This document shows, piece by piece, positions 36,976 to 45,569 of a stretch of DNA of 64,000 nt. Made by a program: the position numbers and the translations under genes. This DNA is from Caulobacter sp. 602-2. Lineage in GTDB: Bacteria; Pseudomonadota; Alphaproteobacteria; Caulobacterales; Caulobacteraceae. Each line of letters opens with the position of its first letter. Within the stretch, counting starts at the first letter, position 1. Below the pieces are notes generated by a model. It saw only the letters and a list, made by a program, of their open reading frames with translations. It ran no database searches and was not told the DNA's origin. The stretch lies in assembly GCF_011043625.1 (NCBI RefSeq), contig NZ_JAAKGT010000001.1:248001-312000 (forward strand). Direction: 5' to 3'.

Positions 36976-37100
36976 CCTCCCCCTGAAGGGGGAGGTGGCC
37001 CGAAGGGCCGGAGGGGGAAGCGTTTGATGAGCCGGCAACAGCCACAGACGCCGCAGCAATTCCTTCCCCCGCAGTCGCTTCGCGACAGAGGGGGAGCATC
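36976..37100. repeat. further palindromic repeat units before recG 3' end
   Basis: A perfect CCTCCCCC-TGAA-GGGGGAGG hairpin (36976-36995) is followed by GGCCCGAAGGGCC and, at ~37063-37100, a related unit around TTCCCCCGCAGTCGC. These form a mosaic of repeat fragments abutting the end of recG, and may serve as its terminator. Confidence 0.6.
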
Positions 37101-37118
37101 CTTAGACCGGAGGGGGCG

Positions 37119-39209
37119 TCAGCCCGCGTCGTTCAGGCCCGACGCCGGTTTCCAGTCGAACAGCGCCTGCAGGGTCCGCACGGCCTCGCCGCGCGGCGAG
37201 GAAAGGTCGGGGTCGCGGGCCAGGATCAGGCGGGCGTCGTCGGCGGCCACGGCGATCAGGTCGCGGTGGGCGACGGGGTCGGCCAGGCGATAGGCGGGAA
37301 AGCCGCTCTGCTTGAGGCCCAGCGGGTCGCCGCCGCCGCGCAGTTCCAGGTCCTTCTCGGCGATCTCGAAGCCGTCGTCGCTGCGCCGCAGGATGTCGAG
37401 GCGCTGCTGGGCGACCTCCGACAGCGGCGGGTCGTACAGCAGCACGCAGGAGCTCTCGCGCATGCCCCGGCCCACCCGTCCGCGAAGCTGATGAAGCTGC
37501 GCCAGGCCGAAGCGGTCGGCGTGCTCGATGACCATGATGCTGGCGTTGGGCACGTTTACGCCCACCTCGACCACCGTGGTGGCCACCAGCACCCCGACCT
37601 CGCCGTCGACGAAGGCCTGCATCACCGCGTCCTTCTCGGCCGCCGGCATCTGGCCGTGCACCAGGCCGACGCGGGGACCGAGGATCTTGCGCAGGTCGGC
37701 CGCCCGGTCCTCTGCGGCCCGTAGGTCGACCTTCTCGGACTCCGACACCAGCGGACAGATCCAGAAGGCCTGGGCGCCGCCCTCGATGGCCGCGCGCAGG
37801 CGATCGACGATCTCGGGCACGCGCGGCGTCGGCGCGGCGCGGGTGGCCACCGGCGTACGGCCCGGCGGCTTCTCGTCGATGCGCGAGACGTCCAGGTCGC
37901 CGAACACGGTCAGTTCCAGCGTCCGCGGGATCGGGGTGGCCGACATGGCCAGCAGGTGCACCCCCCATTCTGCGTCTTTAGGGCCCTTTTCCTGCAGCCG
38001 CCGGCGTTCGTTGACGCCGAACCGGTGCTGCTCGTCGATGATGGTCAGGGCCAGGCTCTGGAACGCCACGTCGTCCTGGAAGAGCGCGTGGGTGCCCACG
38101 GCCACGGCGGCCGAGCCGTCGGCCAGCTTCTGCAGCTTGGCCGCCCGGGCCGCGCCCTTGTCGCGTCCGGTCAGCAGCACGACCGCCAGGCCCTGGGCCT
38201 CCAGCGGCGGAGCGAGGGTCTCGTAATGCTGGCGGGCCAGGATCTCGGTCGGGGCCATCAGGGCCGACTGGAAGCCGGCGCCGGCCGCGTCGGCCATGGC
38301 CAGCATGGCCACGACGGTCTTGCCCGAGCCGACGTCGCCCTGCAGCAGGCGGCTCATCCGCTCGCCATGGGCCAGGTCGCCGCGCACCTCCGACAGCGCC
38401 CGCACCTGGGCGCCGGTCAGGCGGAAGGGCAGGGCCTTCTCGGCCGCCTCGGCCAGCGGGCCCGAGACGATGCGCGGGCCGGGCTGGGCGCGTTTGCCGG
38501 CCTTGCGCTGGGCCAGGGCCAGTTGGTGGGCCAGCAATTCGTCATAGGCCAGGCGTCGCCGCGCCGCCGACATCGGCGAAAGGTCGATCTCGCCCTCGGG
38601 CCCGTGCAGCCGCTCGAAGGCCTCGCGCCAGGGCGGCAGGCCCTCGCGGGCCATCCAGGCGGCGTCCTGCCACTCGGGCAGGGGCTGGGCGCGGGAAAGC
38701 GCCTCCTGGGCGAACTTGCGGAAGGTGCGCGAGGGCAGGCCGGCGGTGGCGGGATAAACCGGCTCGATCGGCGGGATCTCGTCGATCCGTTCGGCCTCGA
38801 GCATATAGTCGGGATGGGCGACCTGGATCTCGGAGCCGAACCGCTCGACCTTGCCGCTGACCGCTCGGTGCGAGCCCACGGGATGCTGGCGTTCCAGGTG
38901 CGGGCCGTGGCCCTTGAACCAGACCAGGGTGACAAATCCGGTCTCGTCCCAGCCGCGGATCCGCCAGGGTTGGCCCGACCGCTGCGGCGGCAGATGGGCG
39001 TCGATGGTGACGACGAAGGTCGCCACCTGGCCGTCCTGGGCCAGGGCGGCCGTGGTCGCCGTGCGGCGGATCAGGCTCTGGGGCGAGGTGAACAGCACGT
39101 CGCGCACGATCGGCCCGGCCAGCTTCTCGACCAGGGGCGCGACGCGGGGCCCGACCCCCTTCAGGGTCGAGATCGCGGCGAACAGGGGAAAGAGCGACTC
39201 GGGACGCAT
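37119..39209 (-). CDS. recG: ATP-dependent DNA helicase RecG
   Basis: RecG remodels stalled forks and branched DNA. The N-terminal wedge/OB domain (STLKGVGPRVAPLVEKL, PQSLIRR) is followed by the superfamily 2 helicase motor: Walker A LLQGDVGSGKTVVAMLA, DEQH box IIDEQHRFGV, motif III MSATPIPRTL, motif VI QLRGRVGRG, and the C-terminal TRG region. 696 aa is full length. The ATG giving MRPESLF was used; an in-frame TTG six codons earlier has no better ribosome-binding site. Confidence 0.97.
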   Translation of the reverse strand: MRPESLFPLFAAISTLKGVGPRVAPLVEKLAGPIVRDVLFTSPQSLIRRTATTAALAQDGQVATFVVTIDAHLPPQRSGQPWRIRGWDETGFVTLVWFKGHGPHLERQHPVGSHRAVSGKVERFGSEIQVAHPDYMLEAERIDEIPPIEPVYPATAGLPSRTFRKFAQEALSRAQPLPEWQDAAWMAREGLPPWREAFERLHGPEGEIDLSPMSAARRRLAYDELLAHQLALAQRKAGKRAQPGPRIVSGPLAEAAEKALPFRLTGAQVRALSEVRGDLAHGERMSRLLQGDVGSGKTVVAMLAMADAAGAGFQSALMAPTEILARQHYETLAPPLEAQGLAVVLLTGRDKGAARAAKLQKLADGSAAVAVGTHALFQDDVAFQSLALTIIDEQHRFGVNERRRLQEKGPKDAEWGVHLLAMSATPIPRTLELTVFGDLDVSRIDEKPPGRTPVATRAAPTPRVPEIVDRLRAAIEGGAQAFWICPLVSESEKVDLRAAEDRAADLRKILGPRVGLVHGQMPAAEKDAVMQAFVDGEVGVLVATTVVEVGVNVPNASIMVIEHADRFGLAQLHQLRGRVGRGMRESSCVLLYDPPLSEVAQQRLDILRRSDDGFEIAEKDLELRGGGDPLGLKQSGFPAYRLADPVAHRDLIAVAADDARLILARDPDLSSPRGEAVRTLQALFDWKPASGLNDAG

Positions 39210-39309
39210 CGGCGGGAGGATAGCCAAGCCGGGGTGTTCTCGTCCCGTTCGCCTTGCGCGAATTTGTGGACCGGCCTGACTAACGGCCCGCCTTCACGGA
39301 GACTCGCCC

Positions 39310-40038
39310 ATGCCGTTCGCCAGCCATCGCGGCCAGCAGATCCACTACACGGTGGAGGGGACGGGGCCGCACGTGGTGCTGCAGCACGGCCTGTTCATGG
39401 ACGCCGACAGCTGGCGGGCCAACGGCTTCGTCGCGGCCCTGGCCGATCGCTTCACGGTGGTCTGCGTCGATTCGCTGGGCCATGGCCTCAGCGACAAGCC
39501 GGCCGACGCCGCGCTCTACGCCCAGGACCAGCGGGCGGGCGACATCGTGGCGGTGCTCGATGCGCTCGGCGCGGAGAAGGCCCACCTGGTCGGCTACTCG
39601 ATGGGCGGCTGGATGGCGGTGGGCGTGGCCAGGCATCACCCCGAGCGCCTGGCCTCGCTGGTGATCGGCGGCTGGGACCTGGCGGGCGGGGTGCCCAAGG
39701 GGCCGGCCGGACCGATCCGCTTCGACATCTTCTGGGGCTTCAGCCAGCAGGTCGCGCCGGCCCTGGTGCAATGGGTGACGCCCGAAATCCTGCCGGCCAT
39801 GCAGGCCTGCTTCGAGGCGCTGAACACGCTGGAGGGCGCCGCCGAGGCGGTGCTCGGCGCGGGCGTTCCGGTTCTGCTGTGGGACGGGACGGCCGATCCC
39901 TATCACGCGCCGTCCCAGGCCTTCGCGGCGACCCACGGACTGCCGTTCATCTCGACGTCGGGCGACCACCTGCAGGCGATCATGGCCCCCGAGCCGTCGG
40001 TGGTCTCCGATATCGCCGCCTTCCTGGCGCGAGCCTAG
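39310..40038 (+). CDS. alpha/beta hydrolase
   Basis: A 242-aa alpha/beta-hydrolase-fold protein. Oxyanion region VVLQHGLFMD, nucleophile elbow GYSMGG, acid in WDGTADPY and catalytic His in SGDHLQ complete the triad. Substrate is unknown; the closest look is to small esterases or lipases. It diverges from recG and overlaps the convergent lipoprotein gene by 4 nt. Confidence 0.9.
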   Translation: MPFASHRGQQIHYTVEGTGPHVVLQHGLFMDADSWRANGFVAALADRFTVVCVDSLGHGLSDKPADAALYAQDQRAGDIVAVLDALGAEKAHLVGYSMGGWMAVGVARHHPERLASLVIGGWDLAGGVPKGPAGPIRFDIFWGFSQQVAPALVQWVTPEILPAMQACFEALNTLEGAAEAVLGAGVPVLLWDGTADPYHAPSQAFAATHGLPFISTSGDHLQAIMAPEPSVVSDIAAFLARA

Positions 40039-40703
40039 CTGGCGGGCTTGGCCGGCTCCGGCTGGTCCTTGGCCCGGTTGAAGTAGCCGTAGCAGACCTT
40101 CTGGCCCAGCAGGCTCCAGCCGCTTGCGAAGGTGGCGGGCTTGAGTTGCGCCGGCTTGGTCGGCGCGGTGACGTTCGGATAGGTGTTGGTCAGGAACGGC
40201 GTCAGTTCGCCCTTCCAGTCGGCCATGTCGGCCGGCGCGGTCAGGGCCGGGCGCGGCGTGTCGAGCACGTAGAACTTCTGGCTGTTCATGCTGTAGCCCG
40301 GAAGCTTGATGGCGATGTCGGCCAGGGCAGGGCGCGCGTCCAGCTTGCCCAGGAAGGTCACCTCTCCGGGCTTGACCTCGAACGAGACCGTGCCGCCGTT
40401 GAAGCAGTCGTACCAGGTGGCCTGGTGGCTGACGGCGGTCACGGCGTAGACGCCGGGCTTGGCCCGCGAGACCGCGTAGCGCATGGCCGGGCTGGCATAG
40501 AGGGTGACGTAGCCCTTGCTCTCGATCCGGGACTGGGCGGGGTCGAAGCTGGCGGCCTCGATCTGGTAGGTCGCCGGGGTGGGAACCAGCTCCATCACCA
40601 CCAGGCCGTCGGCCGCGTCGGCCGCGAAGAAGACCTTGTCCGGCGCCGTGGTGGCGCAGGCCGAAAGAAACAGGACGCCGACAAGAGCCGCCGCAAGCCG
40701 CAT
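40035..40703 (-). CDS. putative lipoprotein, 222 aa
   Basis: A short signal with lipobox (VGVLFLSAC) predicts an outer- or inner-membrane lipoprotein. The mature part is beta-rich (VVMELVPTPATYQIEAASFD; VSFEVKPGEVTFLGKLD) with two further Cys (WYDCFNGG, KVCYGY). No known domain recognised. GGGGGA lies 8 nt before the ATG. The C-terminal Pro/Lys tail PEPAKPAS is probably disordered. Confidence 0.8.
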   Translation of the reverse strand: MRLAAALVGVLFLSACATTAPDKVFFAADAADGLVVMELVPTPATYQIEAASFDPAQSRIESKGYVTLYASPAMRYAVSRAKPGVYAVTAVSHQATWYDCFNGGTVSFEVKPGEVTFLGKLDARPALADIAIKLPGYSMNSQKFYVLDTPRPALTAPADMADWKGELTPFLTNTYPNVTAPTKPAQLKPATFASGWSLLGQKVCYGYFNRAKDQPEPAKPAS

Positions 40704-40811
40704 TTGAGAATCCCCCGCTATGCGGGTGGATGGGCGCATATGCGCGGCTGGCGGGCAACGGCCAAGTTTGGGGCTCGGCCGGTCACGCTAGACCGGCCGA
40801 TGAAAGCGCCC

Positions 40812-41123
40812 TCAGTCTTCCGCTTGCGCGGGGTTGCCCACCGGCGACAGCTCGGCCAGCAGATCGGCCAGCTCGTCGGCGCGCGCGGCGCCCGAAACGT
40901 TCAGCCGGATGTAGAGATGCTCGGCGGCGTGCTTCTCGGCCGCCTCGGCGAAACCGCGCGTGGAGTCGTGCAGATTGTTGGCCTCGCCGGCGAACACCAC
41001 GACGCCTTCGGCGTTCACATAGAGATAGTTGCCGGCGATCGTGGTGCGCGGGTCGCGATCCTCGGCCAGCTTGTAGCGATAGACGGCGCCGGAGGCGCCT
41101 TTCAGGTCGATATAGGGTTTCAC
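40812..41123 (-). CDS. hypothetical protein, 103 aa
   Basis: Unrecognised small cytosolic protein. It starts MKPYIDLKGASGAVYRYKLAEDRDP, and a beta-rich N-terminal half (NYLYVNAEGVVVFAGEANNL) is followed by a helical half (AAEKHAAEHLYIRLNV). Codon use fits the neighbours. It lies 63 bp upstream of the ABC ATPase stop, on the same strand, so read-through from the transporter operon is possible. Confidence 0.7.
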   Translation of the reverse strand: MKPYIDLKGASGAVYRYKLAEDRDPRTTIAGNYLYVNAEGVVVFAGEANNLHDSTRGFAEAAEKHAAEHLYIRLNVSGAARADELADLLAELSPVGNPAQAED

Positions 41124-41186
41124 GAATCCTCGCCTCTAGACACACGCGGCGTAGCCCGGGAGGGGTGCGGGGCGCCAGAGGCTAAA

Positions 41187-41927
41187 TTATGGCTGCAAGC
41201 TTCGCAATTTACTGAGAAACCTTCTCGTTCGATCTTCGCGGGGTTCGGCGAACAGCGTCGCCGAGGGGCCTTCCTCGAGGATGCGGCCTTCGTCCATGAA
41301 GATCGTCCGGTCCGCGACCTCACGGGCGAAGTCCATCTGGTGGGTGACGATGACCATCGTCCGCTTCTCGGCGGCCAGGTCGCCGATCACCGCCAGCACC
41401 TCGCCGACCAGCTCGGGATCCAGCGCCGAAGTCGGCTCGTCGAAGAGGATGACCTCGGGGTCCATCGCCAGGGCCCGGGCGATGGCGCAGCGCTGCTGCT
41501 GGCCGCCGGAGAGGGCGCCGGGATAGGCGTCGGCGCGATGGGCCAGCCCCACCTTGGTCAGCAGCTCCAGGGCCCGTTCCCGAGCCTTGGCGGGCGGCTC
41601 GCCGCGCACGACGACCGGCGCCTCGGCCACGTTCTCGATCGCAGTCTTGTGCGGGAACAGGTTGAAGTTCTGGAACACGAAGCCGACGCGACCCTTCAGG
41701 GCGCGCGCCAGCGGAACCTTGCCGCCGGCCTCGACGCCGGCGATCGACAGGGTTCCGCCGTTCAGCGCCTCCAGGCCGGCGAGGCAGCGCAGCAGGGTGC
41801 TTTTGCCCGAGCCGCTGGGGCCGATGACGGCGACGACCTCGCCGGGCGCCACGGTCAGGTCGACGCCGTTCAGCACGGCGGTGTCGCCGAAGCGCTTGGA
41901 AAGGTCCCTGGCCTGGATGGCGCTCAT
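41187..41927 (-). CDS. polar amino-acid ABC importer, ATP-binding subunit
   Basis: Cytosolic ATPase of the HisP/GlnQ type, 246 aa. Walker A GPSGSGKST, Q loop VFQNFNLFPH, signature LSGGQQQRCAIARAL, Walker B VILFDEPTSALD and the H loop VTHQMDF are all intact. It overlaps the permease gene by 4 nt and completes a three-gene importer transcribed leftward. Confidence 0.95.
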   Translation of the reverse strand: MSAIQARDLSKRFGDTAVLNGVDLTVAPGEVVAVIGPSGSGKSTLLRCLAGLEALNGGTLSIAGVEAGGKVPLARALKGRVGFVFQNFNLFPHKTAIENVAEAPVVVRGEPPAKARERALELLTKVGLAHRADAYPGALSGGQQQRCAIARALAMDPEVILFDEPTSALDPELVGEVLAVIGDLAAEKRTMVIVTHQMDFAREVADRTIFMDEGRILEEGPSATLFAEPREDRTRRFLSKLRSLQP

Positions 41928-42577
41928 CGACGGGCCTCCGCGCGGCGTTCCAGCCAGCCCTGGCCCAGGGCCAGCAGGCTGGAGACGATCCAGTAGATGG
42001 CCGCGGCGCTGAGATACATGGCGAAGATCTCGTACGTGCGGGCGGTGATCAGCTGGGCCTGGCGGAACAGTTCGGGCACCTGGATGGTGGCGGCCAGCGA
42101 GGTGTCCTTCACCAGGCTGATGAAGCTGTTGGACAGCGGCGCCACGGCGGTGCGCGCGGCCTGGGGCAGGATGATGCGGCGCATGGCCTGGCCGCGAGTG
42201 AGGCCCAGCACGGCGGCGGCCTCCCATTGGCCCTTGTCGACGGCGGCGATGGCGCTGCGCAGGATCTCGCCAGCGTACGCCGCCACGTTCAGCGAAAAGC
42301 CGATGCCCGCCGCGATTAGCGGCGGCAGCTCCAGGCCCAGTTGCGGGAGGCCGTAATAGATCAGGAACAGCTGCACCAGGAGCGGCGTGCCCCGGAACGC
42401 CGAGACATAGACGGCCGCCGGCCAGCGCAGGAGAGGCGACCGCGACAGCCGCATCAGCGCCAGGCCAAAGCCCAGCAGGAGACCCAGGCTCATGCCGATC
42501 AGGCTGAGCAGGATGGTGTAGACCGCGCCCTTCAGCAGCAGCGGAGCCGACTGGGCGATGAGCTCGGCGGCGTCCAT
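41924..42577 (-). CDS. polar amino-acid ABC importer, permease
   Basis: A 217-aa HisM/GlnP-type permease with five hydrophobic helices and the EAA-like loop EAAAVLGLTRGQAMRRIILPQA that contacts the ATPase. N-terminal part KGAVYTILLSLIGMSLG and AFRGTPLLVQLFLIYYGLP are typical of the family, and resemble cystine/cysteine-type permeases. Three nt separate it from the binding-protein gene upstream. Confidence 0.94.
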   Translation of the reverse strand: MDAAELIAQSAPLLLKGAVYTILLSLIGMSLGLLLGFGLALMRLSRSPLLRWPAAVYVSAFRGTPLLVQLFLIYYGLPQLGLELPPLIAAGIGFSLNVAAYAGEILRSAIAAVDKGQWEAAAVLGLTRGQAMRRIILPQAARTAVAPLSNSFISLVKDTSLAATIQVPELFRQAQLITARTYEIFAMYLSAAAIYWIVSSLLALGQGWLERRAEARR

Positions 42578-42580
42578 CGG

Positions 42581-43378
42581 CTAGACGGTCACGTCCAGGC
42601 CGAACCATTTCTGCGAAATGGCCGCCAGGCGCCCGTCGGCCCGCAGCGCGTCGATGGCGCCGTCGACCAGCACCTTCAGCGCCGGGTCGCGCTTCATGAC
42701 CACGCCCTGGCTCTGCGGGGCGAAGGGCGGACCCGCGGCGACCAGGTCGGGCGCGGTCTTCAGGAAGTCGGCGGCGACCAGGCGGTCGTTCAGCACCGCG
42801 TCGATGCGGCCGGCCCGCAGGTCCTGGTACTTGGTCGGGTCGTCGTCATAGGTGCGCACCTCGGCCTTGGGCTGGTTCTGGCGCAGCCACTGCTCGTAGT
42901 GGGTGCCAAGGCCGACGCCGACCTTCTTGCCGGCCAGGTCGACGGGACCGGCCACGCCCGTCTTGCCCTTGGGCACGATGATCAGGATGCCCGAGACCGT
43001 GTAGGGCTTGGAGAAGTCGTACTTGGCGGCGCGTTCGGGGGTGATGGTGATCTGGTTGATCACGACGTCGGTGCGGCCCGATTCCAGCGCGCCCAGCAGG
43101 CCGGCGAACGGCGCGGCGACGAACTCCGGCTTGACCTTCATCTGCTCGGCCAGGGCCTTGGCGAAGTCGACGTCGAAGCCGGTCAGCTGGCCGTCGGCGC
43201 CCTGGAAGTTGAACGGCGGATAGGTCCCCTCAAGGCCGATGCGCAGGGTCTTGGTCGCCTCGACCCGCGCCGCGCCGCTGGTTCCGCCGGCCGCGTCCTT
43301 GCCGCCGCAGCCGGCCAGGGTCAGCGCGCCGCCGGCCCCCAGGCCCAGCAGGATGTCACGACGGGCGGGGAATCGCAT
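42581..43378 (-). CDS. polar amino-acid ABC importer, substrate-binding lipoprotein
   Basis: Type II periplasmic binding protein of family 3. A twin-Arg-containing N-terminus (FPARRDILLG) and lipobox LTLAGC predict a lipoprotein. The binding domain starts KTLRIGLEGTYPPFNFQ, with TGFDVDFAKAL, ITITPERAAKYDFSKPY and a hinge region after. 265 aa. ATG at 43378 has GAGG 6 nt upstream; an earlier ATG at 43402 is weaker. Similarity is nearest to cystine-binding FliY/TcyJ proteins, so cystine is a plausible but unproven ligand. Confidence 0.92.
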   Translation of the reverse strand: MRFPARRDILLGLGAGGALTLAGCGGKDAAGGTSGAARVEATKTLRIGLEGTYPPFNFQGADGQLTGFDVDFAKALAEQMKVKPEFVAAPFAGLLGALESGRTDVVINQITITPERAAKYDFSKPYTVSGILIIVPKGKTGVAGPVDLAGKKVGVGLGTHYEQWLRQNQPKAEVRTYDDDPTKYQDLRAGRIDAVLNDRLVAADFLKTAPDLVAAGPPFAPQSQGVVMKRDPALKVLVDGAIDALRADGRLAAISQKWFGLDVTV

Positions 43379-43548
43379 GGCGGGCCTCGAAACGAAGGTC
43401 ATCGGCCCAGTTCTATACCGCTGCGCAGGGGCCGCCAGGGGCAAGGCTGCGGGATCGCTGTCCGAGCTCCACCTGACGGCGATTTAACCTGACGCGGACG
43501 GCCGGCTCTGGCTTGCTGCCGGGCAGCATGCCTTCGGGGGAAGCAAGG

Positions 43549-45021
43549 ATGGCTCAGAGCTTCGATCCGGCCGCGGCCACGGCGGCCTATCTGGCCCAAC
43601 TGCCGCCGGAGGCGCACGCCCGGGCCGCCGCCTACACGCAGGGCGGCCACTGGCTGCTGCTATGGGGGGCGCTCGTTGCGCTGCTGGTCTCGTTCCTCAT
43701 CGTGCGCAGCGGCGTGCTGGTCGTGCTGCGGCGCAAGTTCGAGGGGCGGCGCAACCGGCCGCTGCTGGTCAGCTGCTGGATCGGCGGCCTCTACATTGTC
43801 ATCGACGCCGTCCTCTCGCTGCCCTGGACCATCTACAGCGATTGGTGGCGACCCAGGCAGTACGGCCTGACCAGCCAGGCCTTCACCGGATGGCTGACCG
43901 AGGGCGCGATCTCTCTGGCTATCAGCGCGCTGATCGGCGGCCTGTTCTTCGCGGCTCTCTACGCCCTGATCCGCAAGGCGCCGCGCACCTGGTGGCTGTG
44001 GAGCGGCGGTCTGACCGCAGCCTTCATCGCCGTCGGCATGCTGCTGGCGCCGCTCTACATCGAGCCGATCTTCAACAAGTACACGCCCGCGCCGGCCGGA
44101 CCTGTTCGCGATGAGGTCGTGGCGATGGCCAGACAGGTCGGCATGCCGTCCGACAAGATCTTCATCTACGACGGCTCCAGGCAGTCCAACGCCTACACCG
44201 CCAACGTCTCGGGCCTGTTCGGCTCGGCCCGGGTAGCGATGAGCGACACGATGTTCAAGAAGGGCGCCGACCTTGCCGAGGTGCGCGGCGTCGTCGGGCA
44301 CGAGATGGGCCACTACCGGCGCCACCATTCACTATGGATCGCCGGCGTGATGAGCCTGCTGGCGATCCTGGCCTTCTTCCTGGTCGACCGATTGTTCGCC
44401 CCGGCCTGCCGGCTGCTGGGCGGCGACCAGGTCCGGGGGCTTTCCGATCCCGCCGGCCTGCCGGTGCTGAGCGCCGTGCTGACCGTGCTGTTCCTTCTGG
44501 CCACGCCGATCACCAACAGCCTGATCCGCATCGCCGAGAGCGACGCCGACCGCTACAGCCTCGTGCATTTCAACGAGCCCGACGGCCTGGCCAAGGCGCT
44601 GGTCAAGACCATCGAGTACCGTGCGGCCACGCCCGGCCGGCTGGAGGAGATCGTCTTCTATGACCATCCCGCCGTGGGCCGCCGCATCCAGCGGGCCATG
44701 GAATGGAAGGCCGCACACCCCAAGCCCGCGCCCAAGGCCGTCTCCGACGCCGCGGCCAGGGCGGCCTTCATCGGGCGGGTCGTGGTCTTTCCGAACATGC
44801 CGGTCGGCATGGACGGCATCGCCCTGAGGGCCGACGGAAGCTGGTTCGAACGGCACGATTTCGGCTGGTCCAAGGGCCGCTACGTCGTCGCCGATGGAAA
44901 TCTGTGTCTGGACGACGAGCGAGGCGCGCGTCGCTGCTACGCCATCGCCCGCACGGAGACCGAATGGACGCTGGCGCTGAAGGGGGCGGCGCCGGTTCCG
45001 GTCAAGCTTGAGGCGATCTGA
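43549..45021 (+). CDS. M48 family metalloprotease, Ste24/CAAX-prenyl-protease type
   Basis: An integral-membrane zinc protease of 490 aa. About seven hydrophobic helices surround the zinc motif HEMGH (H251-H255), and a downstream Glu lies in the ESDADRYSL segment. The Ste24 N-terminal region (IYSDWWRPRQYGLTSQAF, PLYIEPIFNKYTP) is present. A ~85-residue C-terminal extension (GMDGIALRADGSWFERHDFGWSKG, NLCLDDERGARRCYAIAR) is not usual for Ste24 and may be an added soluble domain. The ATG with GGGGGA 7 nt upstream was preferred to upstream TTG and ATG. Confidence 0.9.
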   Translation: MAQSFDPAAATAAYLAQLPPEAHARAAAYTQGGHWLLLWGALVALLVSFLIVRSGVLVVLRRKFEGRRNRPLLVSCWIGGLYIVIDAVLSLPWTIYSDWWRPRQYGLTSQAFTGWLTEGAISLAISALIGGLFFAALYALIRKAPRTWWLWSGGLTAAFIAVGMLLAPLYIEPIFNKYTPAPAGPVRDEVVAMARQVGMPSDKIFIYDGSRQSNAYTANVSGLFGSARVAMSDTMFKKGADLAEVRGVVGHEMGHYRRHHSLWIAGVMSLLAILAFFLVDRLFAPACRLLGGDQVRGLSDPAGLPVLSAVLTVLFLLATPITNSLIRIAESDADRYSLVHFNEPDGLAKALVKTIEYRAATPGRLEEIVFYDHPAVGRRIQRAMEWKAAHPKPAPKAVSDAAARAAFIGRVVVFPNMPVGMDGIALRADGSWFERHDFGWSKGRYVVADGNLCLDDERGARRCYAIARTETEWTLALKGAAPVPVKLEAI

Positions 45022-45083
45022 CGACAAGCCTTCGCAGTGATCCGACCGGAGCCCCGCGCGTTCCTCTCGCGAAGGAGCCCCCG

Positions 45084-45569
45084 ATGTTCGAACCGATCGT
45101 CAGCGAGATCACCGTCGAGACCCTGCCGGCCGAGGCCTTCGCCCGCTTCGTCGGCGACATGGGCCGCTGGTGGCCGATGGCCTACAGCCGCAGCGGCGCG
45201 CGGTTCGCCACCGTGCATGTCGAGCCGGTGGCCGGCGGCAGCTGGTTCGAGGTCGACCGCGACGGCGTCGAGAGCCCGTGGGGCGACGTGCGCGCCTATG
45301 ATCCGGGCCACCGCCTGGTGGTCGGCTTCAACGTCGCGCCCGACCGCGGCGTCGAGCCGCTGGAGCGCCAGAGCGAGGTCGAGTTTCGCTTCGAGCCGGC
45401 GGGAGAGGGCGCGCGGGTCGTGGTCGAGCACCGCGATCTGGATCGCCATGCCGAGGGCGGGGAAGCCATCCGCCAGGGGATGGCTTCCGATCACGGCTGG
45501 CCGCTGATCCTGGCGTCCTTCGCGCGAGAACTCAGGTTCCCGCGCGCGGCGCCGCTCAGCGCTTCCTGA
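45084..45569 (+). CDS. SRPBCC (AHSA1-like) family protein
   Basis: A 161-aa protein with the helix-grip fold pattern of the AHSA1/START-like group: LPAEAFARFVGDMGRWWPM, GGSWFEVDRDG, VRAYDPGHRLVVGF, SEVEFRFEPAGEGARVVVEH and a closing C-terminal helix. Members bind small hydrophobic molecules or proteins; no ligand can be named. The 3' end overlaps the convergent ketoacyl synthase gene by 14 nt. Confidence 0.88.
   Translation: MFEPIVSEITVETLPAEAFARFVGDMGRWWPMAYSRSGARFATVHVEPVAGGSWFEVDRDGVESPWGDVRAYDPGHRLVVGFNVAPDRGVEPLERQSEVEFRFEPAGEGARVVVEHRDLDRHAEGGEAIRQGMASDHGWPLILASFARELRFPRAAPLSAS

Noticed and set aside
37956..41996. 1346-aa plus-strand open frame
   Set aside because: It is antisense to recG, the lipoprotein gene and the ABC ATPase, and its sequence is Gly/Arg/Gln-rich without domains. 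High GC leaves such frames open by chance.
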